Position numbers and translations under genes: made by a program. A stretch of DNA of 64,000 nucleotides from Gemmatimonadaceae bacterium. GTDB lineage: Bacteria > Gemmatimonadota > Gemmatimonadetes > Gemmatimonadales > Gemmatimonadaceae. How positions within the stretch are numbered: position 1 is the first letter of the stretch; each line of letters opens with the position of its first letter. The notes beneath the pieces are model-generated. The model was not told where the DNA came from and did not search any database. It saw only the letters and a list, made by a program, of their open reading frames with translations. Location: NCBI GenBank assembly GCA_035606695.1, contig DATNEW010000014.1:1-64000 (forward strand), read 5' to 3'. Below are positions 37,267 through 45,687 of this stretch, in pieces.

Positions 37267-39303
37267 CTACGGCCGGTAAAAGTTGATGTTTCCGGCCCCG
37301 CCCGCGACCCGGTTGCTCGTGTTGATGTAGATCAAGACGTAGCTCCCGGGCGTCAACTTCATCTCGCACTCGATCTCCAGGTCGATTCCTCCCTGCTGGC
37401 CCCCGCAGGCGAAGATCGCGTCGAAGCCGCCGCCCGTGTAGCCGTTCGCGTACTTCGCCTGATAGGTCTGGAATTGCGCGGCCGTCATCACCGCGAACAC
37501 CCCGTCCGACCCTTCCGTCTCGATCTCGGCGCGGTAGTCGCTGGTCCCCACCGTGAACCCCTGGCTCTTCCACGCTCCGGGATTCGCGCCCGACAGCGCG
37601 AGCGGGACGTTGCTGCTGAACGTCCACTTCGGGAACGTGCCCCATGATACTTCCATAAAGATAGTATTACTATAGCCCGAGAACACGGTCTGGTTCGGCT
37701 GCGCAGCGAGAAAATACGTGCCGGCCGGGAGCGTCACGAAGTTCAATCCGGCCTGGCCGAGCGGGGCCAGTTGAAAGCCGTTGAACGCGCTCCCGTTGAC
37801 GAACGCCTGCGCATTGTTGCGATCGAGCACCCAGAACTGCGACGTGAACTGCTGCGCGGTGAACGCGATCACCGTCGTCGTCTGCGTCAGGGTGAACGGC
37901 GTGTTGTCGAGGAAGCGCGGGTTGGATGCCGTGAGCGTAGCGACCGGCTCATCGCTCTCACCGCCGTCCCACGACGTGGTGTGATCGCCCGTCGGTCCGG
38001 TTTGCACGGCCCCGGTGGTGAACGTCTTGAATGCCCCGCGCGTGATTCCGCCGGCGTTCTGCGCCACGATGCGGTACGTGTACGTCGTCGACGGCTGCAA
38101 GTTGGTGAGATTTTCCGTCCAATTGGTGACGGTGGTCGCCGGATTCGTTCCCGTGCCCGTGGCGGTGAGGGACGTCGTGCTCGTGCCCCACTCGAACCAC
38201 ACCGTCGACGTGCTTCCGTTCGGGTTCACGGTGCCTTGCAGCGTCGCCGAGGTCGTCGACACGCTCGTGGCGTCGTTCGTCGTCGCGGTCGGCGCCACCG
38301 CGGGCGCGTTCACTGTGATTGTTGCGCTTCCGGTAATGCCTTCGCTCGTCGCCGTGATCGTGGCCGAGCCGACGCCGGCGGCCGTCACCAATCCACTGGT
38401 CGCGTCGACGCGCGCCACGTTCGTGTTCGACGAGCTCCATGTGATCGCGCGCCCCGTGAGCACCGTCCCCGACGCATCGCGGAGCGTCGCCGTGGCCTGC
38501 GTCGTCTGGCCGACCGTGATCGTCGTGCTCGCGAGCGACACGGTGACGGTCGCCACCTTGACGACAACGGCCGCCACGGTCAACGACGCGCTGCCGGTGA
38601 CGCCGCCGATCGTCGCCGTGATCTGCACAGTCCCGGCGGCCACGCCTCGCGCGACGCCGTTCGCGTCCACTGTCGCCACCGCCGCGTTGCTCGACGCCCA
38701 CGTGATCGGGCGGCCGGTCACGACGCTGCCGGATGCGTCTGTCGCCGTCGCCGTGAACGTTGCCGTCGAGCCCACGTTCACCGATGTCGTCGCCGGTGAC
38801 ACGCTCACGTGCGTCACCGTCGGCGTGGCCGCGGAGCACCCGGCGGCTGCGCACGTCGTGAACGTCTTGAAGGCGCCGCGAGTGGTGCCCCCCGAATTCT
38901 GACCCACGATACGGAACGAGTACGTCGTCGACGGCAGCAGGCCGGTCAGCGTCGCCGCCCAGTCGTTCACCACGCCGACCGGATTCGTGGTCGTCGACGT
39001 GACATTCAGAGAATTGGTATTCGTCCCCCACTCGAACCACACCGTCGTCTCGGCGCCGCTTGGATCGACCGTTCCGTGGACCGTTCCCGCCGTGCTGCCG
39101 ACATTCGCCGCGTCGGCCGTGGTTACCACCGGCGGCTTGCTCGGCGTCGAGGGTGTTGACGGCGTCGCGGGCGACGATGGGGTCGAGGGCGTGTCCGTGG
39201 TCGGCGACGTGGTCGTGTCGCCCCCGCACGACGTCACCGTCCACGAGAGTGTGACGCACACGAGGGCGGCGACAATGCGCCGTGCGGCGATGGTCGACAA
39301 CAT
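37267..39303 (-). CDS. Ig-like repeat lipoprotein
   Basis: 678 residues from ATG 39303 with GGAG at good spacing. Lipoprotein leader LVCVTLSWTVTSC, then a TPS-rich linker. Order of domains: FN3-like A (about 60-150, VWFEWGTNTNSL...YSFRIVGQNSGGTTRGAFKTF), two Big-2 domains (VTHVSVSPATTSVNVGSTATFTATATDASG...; VATVTVSLASTTITVGQTTQATATLRDASG...), FN3-like B nearly copying A, and a unique C-terminal 240 residues with jelly-roll-like strands and two possible disulphide pairs. Surface exposed; probably adhesive or binding. The repeats give the DNA here internal homology of about 80%. Confidence 0.8.
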   Translation of the reverse strand: MLSTIAARRIVAALVCVTLSWTVTSCGGDTTTSPTTDTPSTPSSPATPSTPSTPSKPPVVTTADAANVGSTAGTVHGTVDPSGAETTVWFEWGTNTNSLNVTSTTTNPVGVVNDWAATLTGLLPSTTYSFRIVGQNSGGTTRGAFKTFTTCAAAGCSAATPTVTHVSVSPATTSVNVGSTATFTATATDASGSVVTGRPITWASSNAAVATVDANGVARGVAAGTVQITATIGGVTGSASLTVAAVVVKVATVTVSLASTTITVGQTTQATATLRDASGTVLTGRAITWSSSNTNVARVDATSGLVTAAGVGSATITATSEGITGSATITVNAPAVAPTATTNDATSVSTTSATLQGTVNPNGSTSTVWFEWGTSTTSLTATGTGTNPATTVTNWTENLTNLQPSTTYTYRIVAQNAGGITRGAFKTFTTGAVQTGPTGDHTTSWDGGESDEPVATLTASNPRFLDNTPFTLTQTTTVIAFTAQQFTSQFWVLDRNNAQAFVNGSAFNGFQLAPLGQAGLNFVTLPAGTYFLAAQPNQTVFSGYSNTIFMEVSWGTFPKWTFSSNVPLALSGANPGAWKSQGFTVGTSDYRAEIETEGSDGVFAVMTAAQFQTYQAKYANGYTGGGFDAIFACGGQQGGIDLEIECEMKLTPGSYVLIYINTSNRVAGGAGNINFYRP

Positions 39304-39676
39304 GATCAACTCCGGGGCGGTCGCGGTGATAGCGCGTGGGAGGCGGGAAACTACGTTCAGGTTCGCGTCTCCGCAGCGGGTCATTCGACCCCCGGGAATT
39401 ACTGTACGATCGGCACTGCGTCACGTTCGCGTCGCCGAGCTTCGATCGCACGTTGTCCTCGGCGGGCATGGCCTTTGGCTCCTCCGTAAACTGACGATGA
39501 AGGACGGAGCTCCGCGCGCGCATCGAGGGCCTCCGCTTGGCGGTCAAGCATCGGTAAGGATTTGCGAACAGCGTTGAGTTTTGGGTTTTTCCGACGTTCT
39601 GTAGAGCGCGCGTCAGTTTCGGGCGCATGTGTGCCGCGACCGACAAACATGGCCACGACCGCCACGACGGATACCG
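39304..39676. other. Non-coding gap between divergent genes
   Basis: 373 bases separating the Ig-like lipoprotein gene (minus) and the phosphatase gene (plus). I see no convincing gene, tRNA or strong hairpin; promoters for both directions must lie here. Confidence 0.6.
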
Positions 39677-40861
39677 ATGAGCCGATTCGTTTTTGTTTTT
39701 CTCTCCCTGATGGTGCCCGCGATAGTCGCTGCTCAGGGGACACTGAGCGTGACCGTATTCGACGACCACAATGGCAATGGCGTGCGCGACGCCGGTGAAC
39801 GCGCGATTCCGGGCGTCGTCATCTCCAATCAGCGCGACGTCGCAACAACGGATGCGTCGGGCGTCGCGCGAATCGAGCGAGGTCCGACGGGGATCATCTT
39901 CGTTTCGATTCCGAATGGCTATCGAAGCGTCGGCCGCTTCTGGCGCGCGCCGGCTCCCGCGGATTCTCAGCTGATGTTCCCGCTACAGCCTGCGCCGGCG
40001 CCGCGCACCTTCAGTTTCATTCACGCGTCCGATCCGCACATCGAGCCGAACAACGTCGGCCGCACGCGGCGCTTCCGCCAACTCGTCGATTCGCTTCGAC
40101 CTGATTTCACCATCGTCACCGGTGATCTGATCCGCGACGCGATGAGCCAGCAGGAGCCCCAAGCCCGGGCGTACTTCGAGCTCTTCGATGCAGAGACCCG
40201 CGGGTTCGCGAAGCCGCTGTGGACGGTGCCGGGGAATCACGATCATTTCGGCATCATCCCCAGCCGCTCGCACGTGCCCGCGACGCATCCACTGTACGAT
40301 CGTGGGATGTATCGGCTGTATCGCGGTCCGGATTACTACTCGTTCACCTACGGCGGCGTGCACTTCGTGGGACTCAACACGCTGATGGCCGACGATTCGG
40401 CGTATTACGGCCGCGTCGACAGCCTGCAGCTCGCGTGGCTGCGGCGCGATCTGGCGACGGTCGCGCCGAGTGTGCCGATCGTGACGTTCAATCACATTCC
40501 GATGGCGTCCGCGTGGGAGATGCTGGCGGGATTCGCGGACACGCCGTCGTTCGTCGCGTCGCTCAGGCGGATCGACGGAACGACCACGGATCGTCACACC
40601 GTGGCGAACGTCCTGGACGTCATGAGAGCGATGCGCGGACACCGCTGGGTACTCGCGCTCGGCGGACATATGCACGCCGCGGAGAAGCTGGTCTTCGAGA
40701 CCGAAGGAGGACGCACGCGCTTCGAGCAAGCGGCGGCGGTCGTTGGCCCAAACGGCGGCGGTGATTTGGTCGCGCCGTCGGGCATCACGGTCTACACGGT
40801 GCGGAACGGTGTGATCGACGCGGGGCGATTTGTGCGGCTCGATCCGCCGCTCGAGCGCTAG
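39677..40861 (+). CDS. Secreted calcineurin-like metallophosphatase with SdrD-B-like domain
   Basis: 394 residues from ATG 39677. Signal peptide MSRFVFVFLSLMVPAIVAAQ. Residues about 22-80 form an SdrD-B/Cna-B-like beta domain (LSVTVFDDHNGNGVRDAGERAIPGVVISNQRDVATTDASGVARIE). The phosphoesterase domain carries the full metal set: DPHIE, VTGDLIRD, PGNHDHF, FNHIPMA, GGHMHA. Family knowledge: this two-domain layout occurs in secreted phosphatases and nucleotidases of soil bacteria. Monocistronic. Confidence 0.9.
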   Translation: MSRFVFVFLSLMVPAIVAAQGTLSVTVFDDHNGNGVRDAGERAIPGVVISNQRDVATTDASGVARIERGPTGIIFVSIPNGYRSVGRFWRAPAPADSQLMFPLQPAPAPRTFSFIHASDPHIEPNNVGRTRRFRQLVDSLRPDFTIVTGDLIRDAMSQQEPQARAYFELFDAETRGFAKPLWTVPGNHDHFGIIPSRSHVPATHPLYDRGMYRLYRGPDYYSFTYGGVHFVGLNTLMADDSAYYGRVDSLQLAWLRRDLATVAPSVPIVTFNHIPMASAWEMLAGFADTPSFVASLRRIDGTTTDRHTVANVLDVMRAMRGHRWVLALGGHMHAAEKLVFETEGGRTRFEQAAAVVGPNGGGDLVAPSGITVYTVRNGVIDAGRFVRLDPPLER

Positions 40862-41039
40862 CGGACCTCGCTGCGGCAAGCCGCCGGCGTCTCATTGTTC
40901 GCGGTCGACTTGGCTGTAAGGTAATGACTGATCAGGAGATGCCTGATTGTGCGCAGATACTTAACACGTAAATTGTTCTTGCGTTCATCAAGCGGTGGCG
41001 CGACGCTCCCACGACTCATCTCCTCCACGAGAAACTCCA

Positions 41040-41549
41040 ATGTTCGCCAAGACCACACTGTCACTCGGTGCACTCGCCACCGCGCTTTTGCTCGGTGCTT
41101 GCATGGATTCCACGAGCCCGATTCCCACTTCCAGCCGGGCGGTGCCGGCGGGGGCCCGGATGTCGGGCGGTGGCGGCGGCGGCGGCGGCGGTGGAGTACA
41201 GATAATCCCGCAGGTGGCTGGCGTGTGGACCGGCTCGCAGACGTTTCTGCCGGCCATAACCGGCGCCGTGGCGATTACGGTACAAGCGTCGCTGACGATC
41301 AACGAGGACGCCGCGGGCAATCTCACCGGAATCGACAACATGAGGCGCATCCCGTTCACCGGGAAGGCATCGACCAACGGAACGATCTCGCTGGTGGACG
41401 TCGGGGGATACGGCTCGCGGAGGACGAATCTGACCATCACCGGTTCGGTCGCGTGCTCCGACGGCAGCACCGCAACAGTCCTCGGCGGCACGTTCCAGCA
41501 GAAGGAAGGAGGCGGTCCGATCGCGGTGAATAGCTGCCCTGGTGCTTGA
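41040..41549 (+). CDS. Small glycine-rich lipoprotein
   Basis: 169 residues from ATG 41040. Lipobox LLLGAC at residue 22 or so, followed by a Ser/Pro linker and ten glycines in a row. The rest is beta-rich (VAGVWTGSQTFLPAITGAVAITVQASLTINEDAAGNLTGIDNMRRIPFTGKASTNGTISL) like small lipocalin- or META-type envelope proteins. Function unknown. Followed by a strong terminator, which also marks the left border of the island region. Confidence 0.75.
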   Translation: MFAKTTLSLGALATALLLGACMDSTSPIPTSSRAVPAGARMSGGGGGGGGGGVQIIPQVAGVWTGSQTFLPAITGAVAITVQASLTINEDAAGNLTGIDNMRRIPFTGKASTNGTISLVDVGGYGSRRTNLTITGSVACSDGSTATVLGGTFQQKEGGGPIAVNSCPGA

Positions 41550-41574
41550 GCAGGTGTCGCGGGCGGCGAATGGT

Positions 41575-41615
41575 GCACGGCGTGAGGTTGGCGACTCACG
41601 CCGTGCGCTGTTTTT
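41575..41615 (+). terminator. Rho-independent terminator
   Basis: 12-bp perfect stem (41575-41586 with 41595-41606), 8-base loop, then GCTG and five T residues. Confidence 0.9.
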
Positions 41616-41720
41616 ATGTGTTCGACGTTGCGCGGAGGATGCGCGTAAGCTTCTGCTCCGAAGGACCCGGAAGAGGCGCTAAGCCGCCGTCGTGGAGCGA
41701 TGGCGATAGAGCTTTGGAAA

Positions 41721-41762
41721 TGACCCGGGCGGGTCTCGAACCCGCGACCTACGGATCAAAAG
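41721..41762 (-). repeat. Attachment-site copy A: tRNA-Lys 3' fragment
   Basis: 42 bases matching the T arm, variable region and 3' half of the anticodon arm of tRNA-Lys (minus orientation), with one mismatch to copy B and three to the intact gene. The 5' half of the tRNA is missing, so it is not a functional tRNA. Confidence 0.85.
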
Positions 41763-42047
41763 AGCGGGTCGTCATTGACGGTCCAGCATCGATGAGTATC
41801 GGTAAGTCGCATGCCCGGGGTGGTTTCCGCCTCAGGCGATGATCGCTGAACATTGGAGAGGATCGTCCAGCTTCGAGGAGTTTGGGGTTTTTCTGGGGTT
41901 CTGGGAAACGGGGGGGCGCGGCCGTGTTTCCGTGGGTAGAAACGTCCTCGCCTCGCCCGCGTAGTACATAAAGGGACTGGAACATAAAGGGGTTGCCGCC
42001 AGTCTGGCTGGCCGGCATTATTCGATGATCCGAATACTCGAGGTGCG

Positions 42048-42500
42048 ATGCTGTCGGAACCCATCGGCGGTTTGCTCAAGACGGCCCGGAAGCAACTCAA
42101 CGTCAGTCGGGAGGAGTTGGCCCGTCGTGGCGGAGTCAGCACGCGGCTCGTGGCCGAGCTCGAGCGCGGCCAACGTCCCAACGTGAGCCTCGAATCCGCT
42201 CTCAAGCTGTTGAACGCAGTCGGGGTGTCGGTGATTGCCAGGGCGCCGGACGGCACAGCGGCCGAAATTCGGAGCGCCTCTGGTCCGACATTGGAACGAG
42301 CCGCCCGGGCTGCTCGGCGCCGGCAGACATGGACGGGTCGCCAGATCCACCTTCACGACGAGGACGATGGGCCGGCAGCAGGCCGCTTGCGATCGGATCG
42401 ACTCTCGTCTGTCGCGCAGGTGTCGAAACAGGCATACCTGATTGCGTCGGCCGGTCGGCGTCCCAGCAAGCGCCGGACACGGAAACCGTCCGCCCGGTGA
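42048..42500 (+). CDS. XRE-family HTH regulator/antitoxin-like protein
   Basis: 150 residues. N-terminal helix-turn-helix: IGGLLKTARKQLNVSREELARRGGVSTRLVAELERGQRPNVSLESALKLLNAVGVSVIAR. The rest is basic and disordered-looking. The stop overlaps the GTG of the nucleotidyltransferase gene by 4 bases, so the pair is coupled. Such HTH plus nucleotidyltransferase pairs are often toxin-antitoxin-like, with the HTH protein also repressing the operon; inferred here. Confidence 0.8.
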   Translation: MLSEPIGGLLKTARKQLNVSREELARRGGVSTRLVAELERGQRPNVSLESALKLLNAVGVSVIARAPDGTAAEIRSASGPTLERAARAARRRQTWTGRQIHLHDEDDGPAAGRLRSDRLSSVAQVSKQAYLIASAGRRPSKRRTRKPSAR

Positions 42501-42991
42501 GCAAACGCGCTGGCGGCAACGACAACGACGTTCTGTCGCCGGACTTCCTCGACTTTATCACCTGTCTCAACGAGCACGCCGTCGACGTCGTGCTCGTTGG
42601 AGGGTATGCGCTCGCAATCCACGGAGTCGTTCGGGCGACAGGCGATATCGACTTCCTGTACCGCCGGACAAAGGCGGCCGTGCGTCGTCTCTGCGCGGCG
42701 ATGGAGGAGTTCGGCGCGCCTCCCGACGTTATCGACGAGGACGCGCTCATGACGCCGGCGATGGTGACGCAGTTCGGCATGCCTCCGCATAGAATCGATC
42801 TGTTGAGCGCGATCGACGGCGTCACCTTCGAAAAAGTTTGGGCTGGTGCGACGGCGGTCACCATTCAAGGCCAGATGATTCGCGTCATTGGTCTCGCCGA
42901 ACTTCGGACAAACAAGGCTTCGACGGGGCGATCCAAAGATGCCGAAGACGTACGCCGGTTGGCGAAGCGCCCACGCCGAAAGAAGCGCTGA
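42497..42991 (+). CDS. Nucleotidyltransferase-fold protein (AbiEii/DUF6036-like)
   Basis: 164 residues from GTG 42497. Polymerase-beta-type nucleotidyltransferase motif: VLVGG35-36YALAIHGVVRATGDIDFLYR with metal-binding D50-x-D52, then MEEFGAP and PHRIDLLSAIDGVTFEKVW (third acidic residue in RIDLL), and VIGLAELRTNKASTGRSKDAEDVRRL. Family knowledge: toxins that nucleotidylate tRNA or proteins share this fold. Its partner is the upstream XRE gene. Confidence 0.85.
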   Translation: MSKRAGGNDNDVLSPDFLDFITCLNEHAVDVVLVGGYALAIHGVVRATGDIDFLYRRTKAAVRRLCAAMEEFGAPPDVIDEDALMTPAMVTQFGMPPHRIDLLSAIDGVTFEKVWAGATAVTIQGQMIRVIGLAELRTNKASTGRSKDAEDVRRLAKRPRRKKR

Positions 42992-43000
42992 GTTCGCGTT

Positions 43001-43078
43001 TTCCGTTGGTCAGTCCTACCACCGACTTACCCCTCATGACCCGGGCGGGTCTCGAACCCGCGACCTACGGATTAAAAG
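43001..43078 (-). repeat. Attachment-site copy B: tRNA-Lys 3' fragment with right-end arm
   Basis: Bases 43037-43078 match the tRNA-Lys 3' part with two mismatches. The 36 bases before it (43001-43036) also match 58291-58326, next to the intact tRNA, with five mismatches and no gaps. So this is the junction between two tandem elements. Confidence 0.85.
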
Positions 43079-43309
43079 TTAATATACTCATTAAAGTTCT
43101 AGCATCATTGAACATCGTTAAGTTATGTCGGCGCCGATGCTTCGCGTGCGCCGGTGGATCGGTGAGATTCGTTGAGATTCGCTCAGATTCGTTGAGTTTG
43201 GGCCGTTTTTGGGGTTGAAGAAAGCTCCCATGCGCATTCAGCGTCGGTCGATTCCTCTCCCTCCCGGTCGTAGGCGTAGCCCGAGTAGCCCGAACTCACA
43301 GAACGCCTG

Positions 43310-44703
43310 TCAGTTCGTTCCAGAGTCGTTCGCCACGGCCGGCAAGGCGGGCAGGCGTGGACGTTTGACGGATCTACCCGCGCTCAGCTTCGCCCAGTAT
43401 CCGCGCGGCGGCACCGGCACCAAGAGACGTTTACAGACCTTCTTCAGAGCGGTACCAGAAATGCCGCATTCCTTAGCGACGGTCGCGACTGGCTTCGACC
43501 AAACACGGTCAAAAAGCTCATCACGATTAAGTTCGATCTCATTTCCAGTGTAACGTCCAACCCTGACGGAGCGAGGCACTGGTCGTTTCGGCGTGGCAGG
43601 TTGAATCCCCAACCTCTTTAGAACCTCACGCGAGTGAACAGGGCGGAGTTGGTGCCATCGTTCACGCTCGCCACTCGATTCGATGAAGCCGACCTTCTTC
43701 ATCCGAGCGAGCATCGAAGGTGTCCGTGCGAGCTCGCGGAGGATTTCGGGCGAACAGTGATCCCCTAGAGCGAGCATTCGGACTAATTCTACGAATGTGC
43801 TATCGGACGCCTTTAGCAACGATCTCCGAAAGCGACCGATTTCCTCTGGATTGCTCTCATCCCATCGAACACCTAATTCGAAGAGGTGGTTGAGGGTGTC
43901 GCGCCGGTGCCATCCTTCGCTGAAGGTTGCCCACCAAAGGTGGTGCTGGATTACCGCGCCGGCATCCGTCGGGAGGCGATGTTTGGCGAGGATGTCCATG
44001 ACCGCAGAGCTTGACGCAGCACGCCAGAGTTCTTCAAAGTCGTCATGATCGGGATCGGGACGGAGACGTTTGAGAATGTCACCGCGGCCCGTCTGGCACG
44101 CCTCGTGGATTGCACTGGACAGGAGCGGTTGATCGTCGGCTTCGGAGTCGCTTTCGTTTGATGTTGCTGTCGTTCCTCCATAGCGCAGGCTCGGTACTGG
44201 ACGATGGGGATTGGCTCCGGCCCACAAACAAAGTTGCACACCCTTTTCATTTCCCTCGGCGGCATGATGCGCAAGCGCGATATCAAGTTCCTTCTGAAAC
44301 CGCGGGCTCGTCGCCGCGTGTCGCTTGGCGAAACCCAGCAGTGGGTTGCGCCCCAGTCTAAGAGCAGCGCGAGAAGGTCAAATCGTCGCGCGCTCAAAAC
44401 GAGATCTAGTGGACTGTAAGCGTCGTTGTTCGCGTCGTACCCATTCGCAAGGAGCAGCAGAGCGAGCGCGTGGTTTCCTGCCTCAAGGGCAATGTTGAGG
44501 GCCGACGTTCCACGTCCGTTCGTCACTTCCTGCGCAGCCTGCAAAGGGCGGCCGCTCGCTATCCAGCGCTCGATGTCGTAGAGACGGCCGTTCCGGCATA
44601 GTGCGTGAAGTTCTGTCAGCTCGCGCATGTCCAATGTCGTTCGTGGCAGCGGCTTTTCGGCTGTCACGAGCGACTCGACGCGGGGATCAATGAAGATGTG
44701 CAT
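43310..44703 (-). pseudogene. Ankyrin-repeat/HTH protein gene with a frameshift
   Basis: Starts at ATG 44703 (MHIFIDPRVESLVTAEKPLPRTTLDM). Ankyrin repeats run to FDLLALLLDWGATH at about 44341; here one base (an A in GCAACCCACTG) seems missing, and the frame shifts to LLGFAKRHAATSPRFQKELDIALAHHAAEGNEKG... which continues to the stop at 43310. The C-terminal domain RDELFDRVWSKPVATVAKECGISGTALKKVCKRLLVPVPPRGYWAKLSAG is a recurring HTH-like module in large bacterial proteins. Either a decayed gene or a sequencing error; together about 464 residues. Confidence 0.75.
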
Positions 44704-44901
44704 CGACTATCCTTGCGTATTGAGTTGACGCCGCGACTGGACTCGCGGACCAACCGAGTGATCGTTTATCAGCGTCGAACAGCGTTCGCGCGGTCACCGC
44801 TTGTCGATCAGGATTCCTCCCAGCCCCATTATCTTGCCACGGCCTCAGAGCGAACCGAAGATCGGACACGTCGGCTGGGCAACCTTGCGTATGTTACAGG
44901 T

Positions 44902-45687
44902 ATGAAGCGGCATCGCGTTCTTATCTGGCGCGATCCGGCGACGTGGTTTCCGATCGTTCGCCGGGCGTTGCTAGGCGAAAAGCGGCGCCGTAACCTAGAG
45001 CGGCTGCCCCGCGCGTACGCTGTCGATGCGATCGCAGATGCGCTCTCGCGATCAATAGGCGCCGTCCGGCTTTTTCACGGGTGTCGGCCCGAGGATGTGA
45101 GTCAGTATTACAGCCTCGGTTTTATTCGCCACGCCGACCACATCGTGGACAGAGCCCGACACGTCCTTGGCGTCCGGCTCGGACTCAGTGGTGAGATCCT
45201 CGAGCGGGCCATCGCGGACACGCAGCTCGACTTAGATCGTGATCGGATTTTCTTCGTCTTGGATGATCGAGCGCTGCTCCGGTACGCCGGGCACTATCTC
45301 ATCTACGGCAGCGAATCGATCATGGCTATCGCCGCAACTGCGATTCGTTTAGGCGGACCGAACCTTCAACCGAGGTTAAGGAACATCGGGATACCCACCT
45401 TGTTCACCTGCGACGTTCCTTGGACTCTCTTGGATAACGCGCGGCAGTCGGAGATTGCGGACACGCTGTACGACGAGCATCGAGTTACTCGGGGTCGGCA
45501 GAAATCGGAATCTGGGCTGCGCGATCACACCGTGATCCTGCGGTGCGACGTTCCTGCGTCCGTGATCGTTTCACATCACCATCCTCCGAGCATTGCGGAT
45601 TGGCACGAAAGCGGTCGGCCGTATGTTTTTTCAGGGAAAAGTGACCTCACATTTCGCAGATGGCGAGATTCGGGCATGACCGAATGA
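44902..45687 (+). CDS. Uncharacterised protein with ADP-ribosyltransferase-like features
   Basis: 261 residues from ATG 44902. Not recognised by name. Features that recall ART folds: VRLFH59GCRPEDVSQYYSLGF (a strand with conserved His then a turn), RIFFVLDDRALLRYAGHYLIYGSESIMAIAATA (Tyr-rich strand and helix), and a late acidic region. The protein is soluble. The stop overlaps the next start (ATGA), so the two genes form a coupled pair inside a defence island. Could be a sensor or toxin for the nuclease-like partner; ART assignment is only a suggestion. Confidence 0.55.
   Translation: MKRHRVLIWRDPATWFPIVRRALLGEKRRRNLERLPRAYAVDAIADALSRSIGAVRLFHGCRPEDVSQYYSLGFIRHADHIVDRARHVLGVRLGLSGEILERAIADTQLDLDRDRIFFVLDDRALLRYAGHYLIYGSESIMAIAATAIRLGGPNLQPRLRNIGIPTLFTCDVPWTLLDNARQSEIADTLYDEHRVTRGRQKSESGLRDHTVILRCDVPASVIVSHHHPPSIADWHESGRPYVFSGKSDLTFRRWRDSGMTE

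Larger units (their letters stand above)
41721..43036 (+). mobile_element. Small element (1.3 kb) bounded by tRNA-Lys 3' repeats
   Basis: Bounded on the left by a 42-nt copy of the tRNA-Lys 3' part (41721-41762) and on the right by the next copy (from 43037). It carries only an XRE regulator and a nucleotidyltransferase. Left-end and right-end sequences resemble those of the larger neighbouring element, so both seem to use the same kind of attachment site. No integrase. Confidence 0.7.

Noticed and set aside
41721-41762. tRNA gene at copies A or B
   Set aside because: Only the 3' half is present at both places; no D arm or 5' acceptor strand.
41721-43130. Frames reading MTRAGLEPATYG... at 41720 and 43037, and PGGFRTRDLRIKS near 58330
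   Set aside because: These are translations of the tRNA-Lys 3' part read backwards, a well-known false-gene source.
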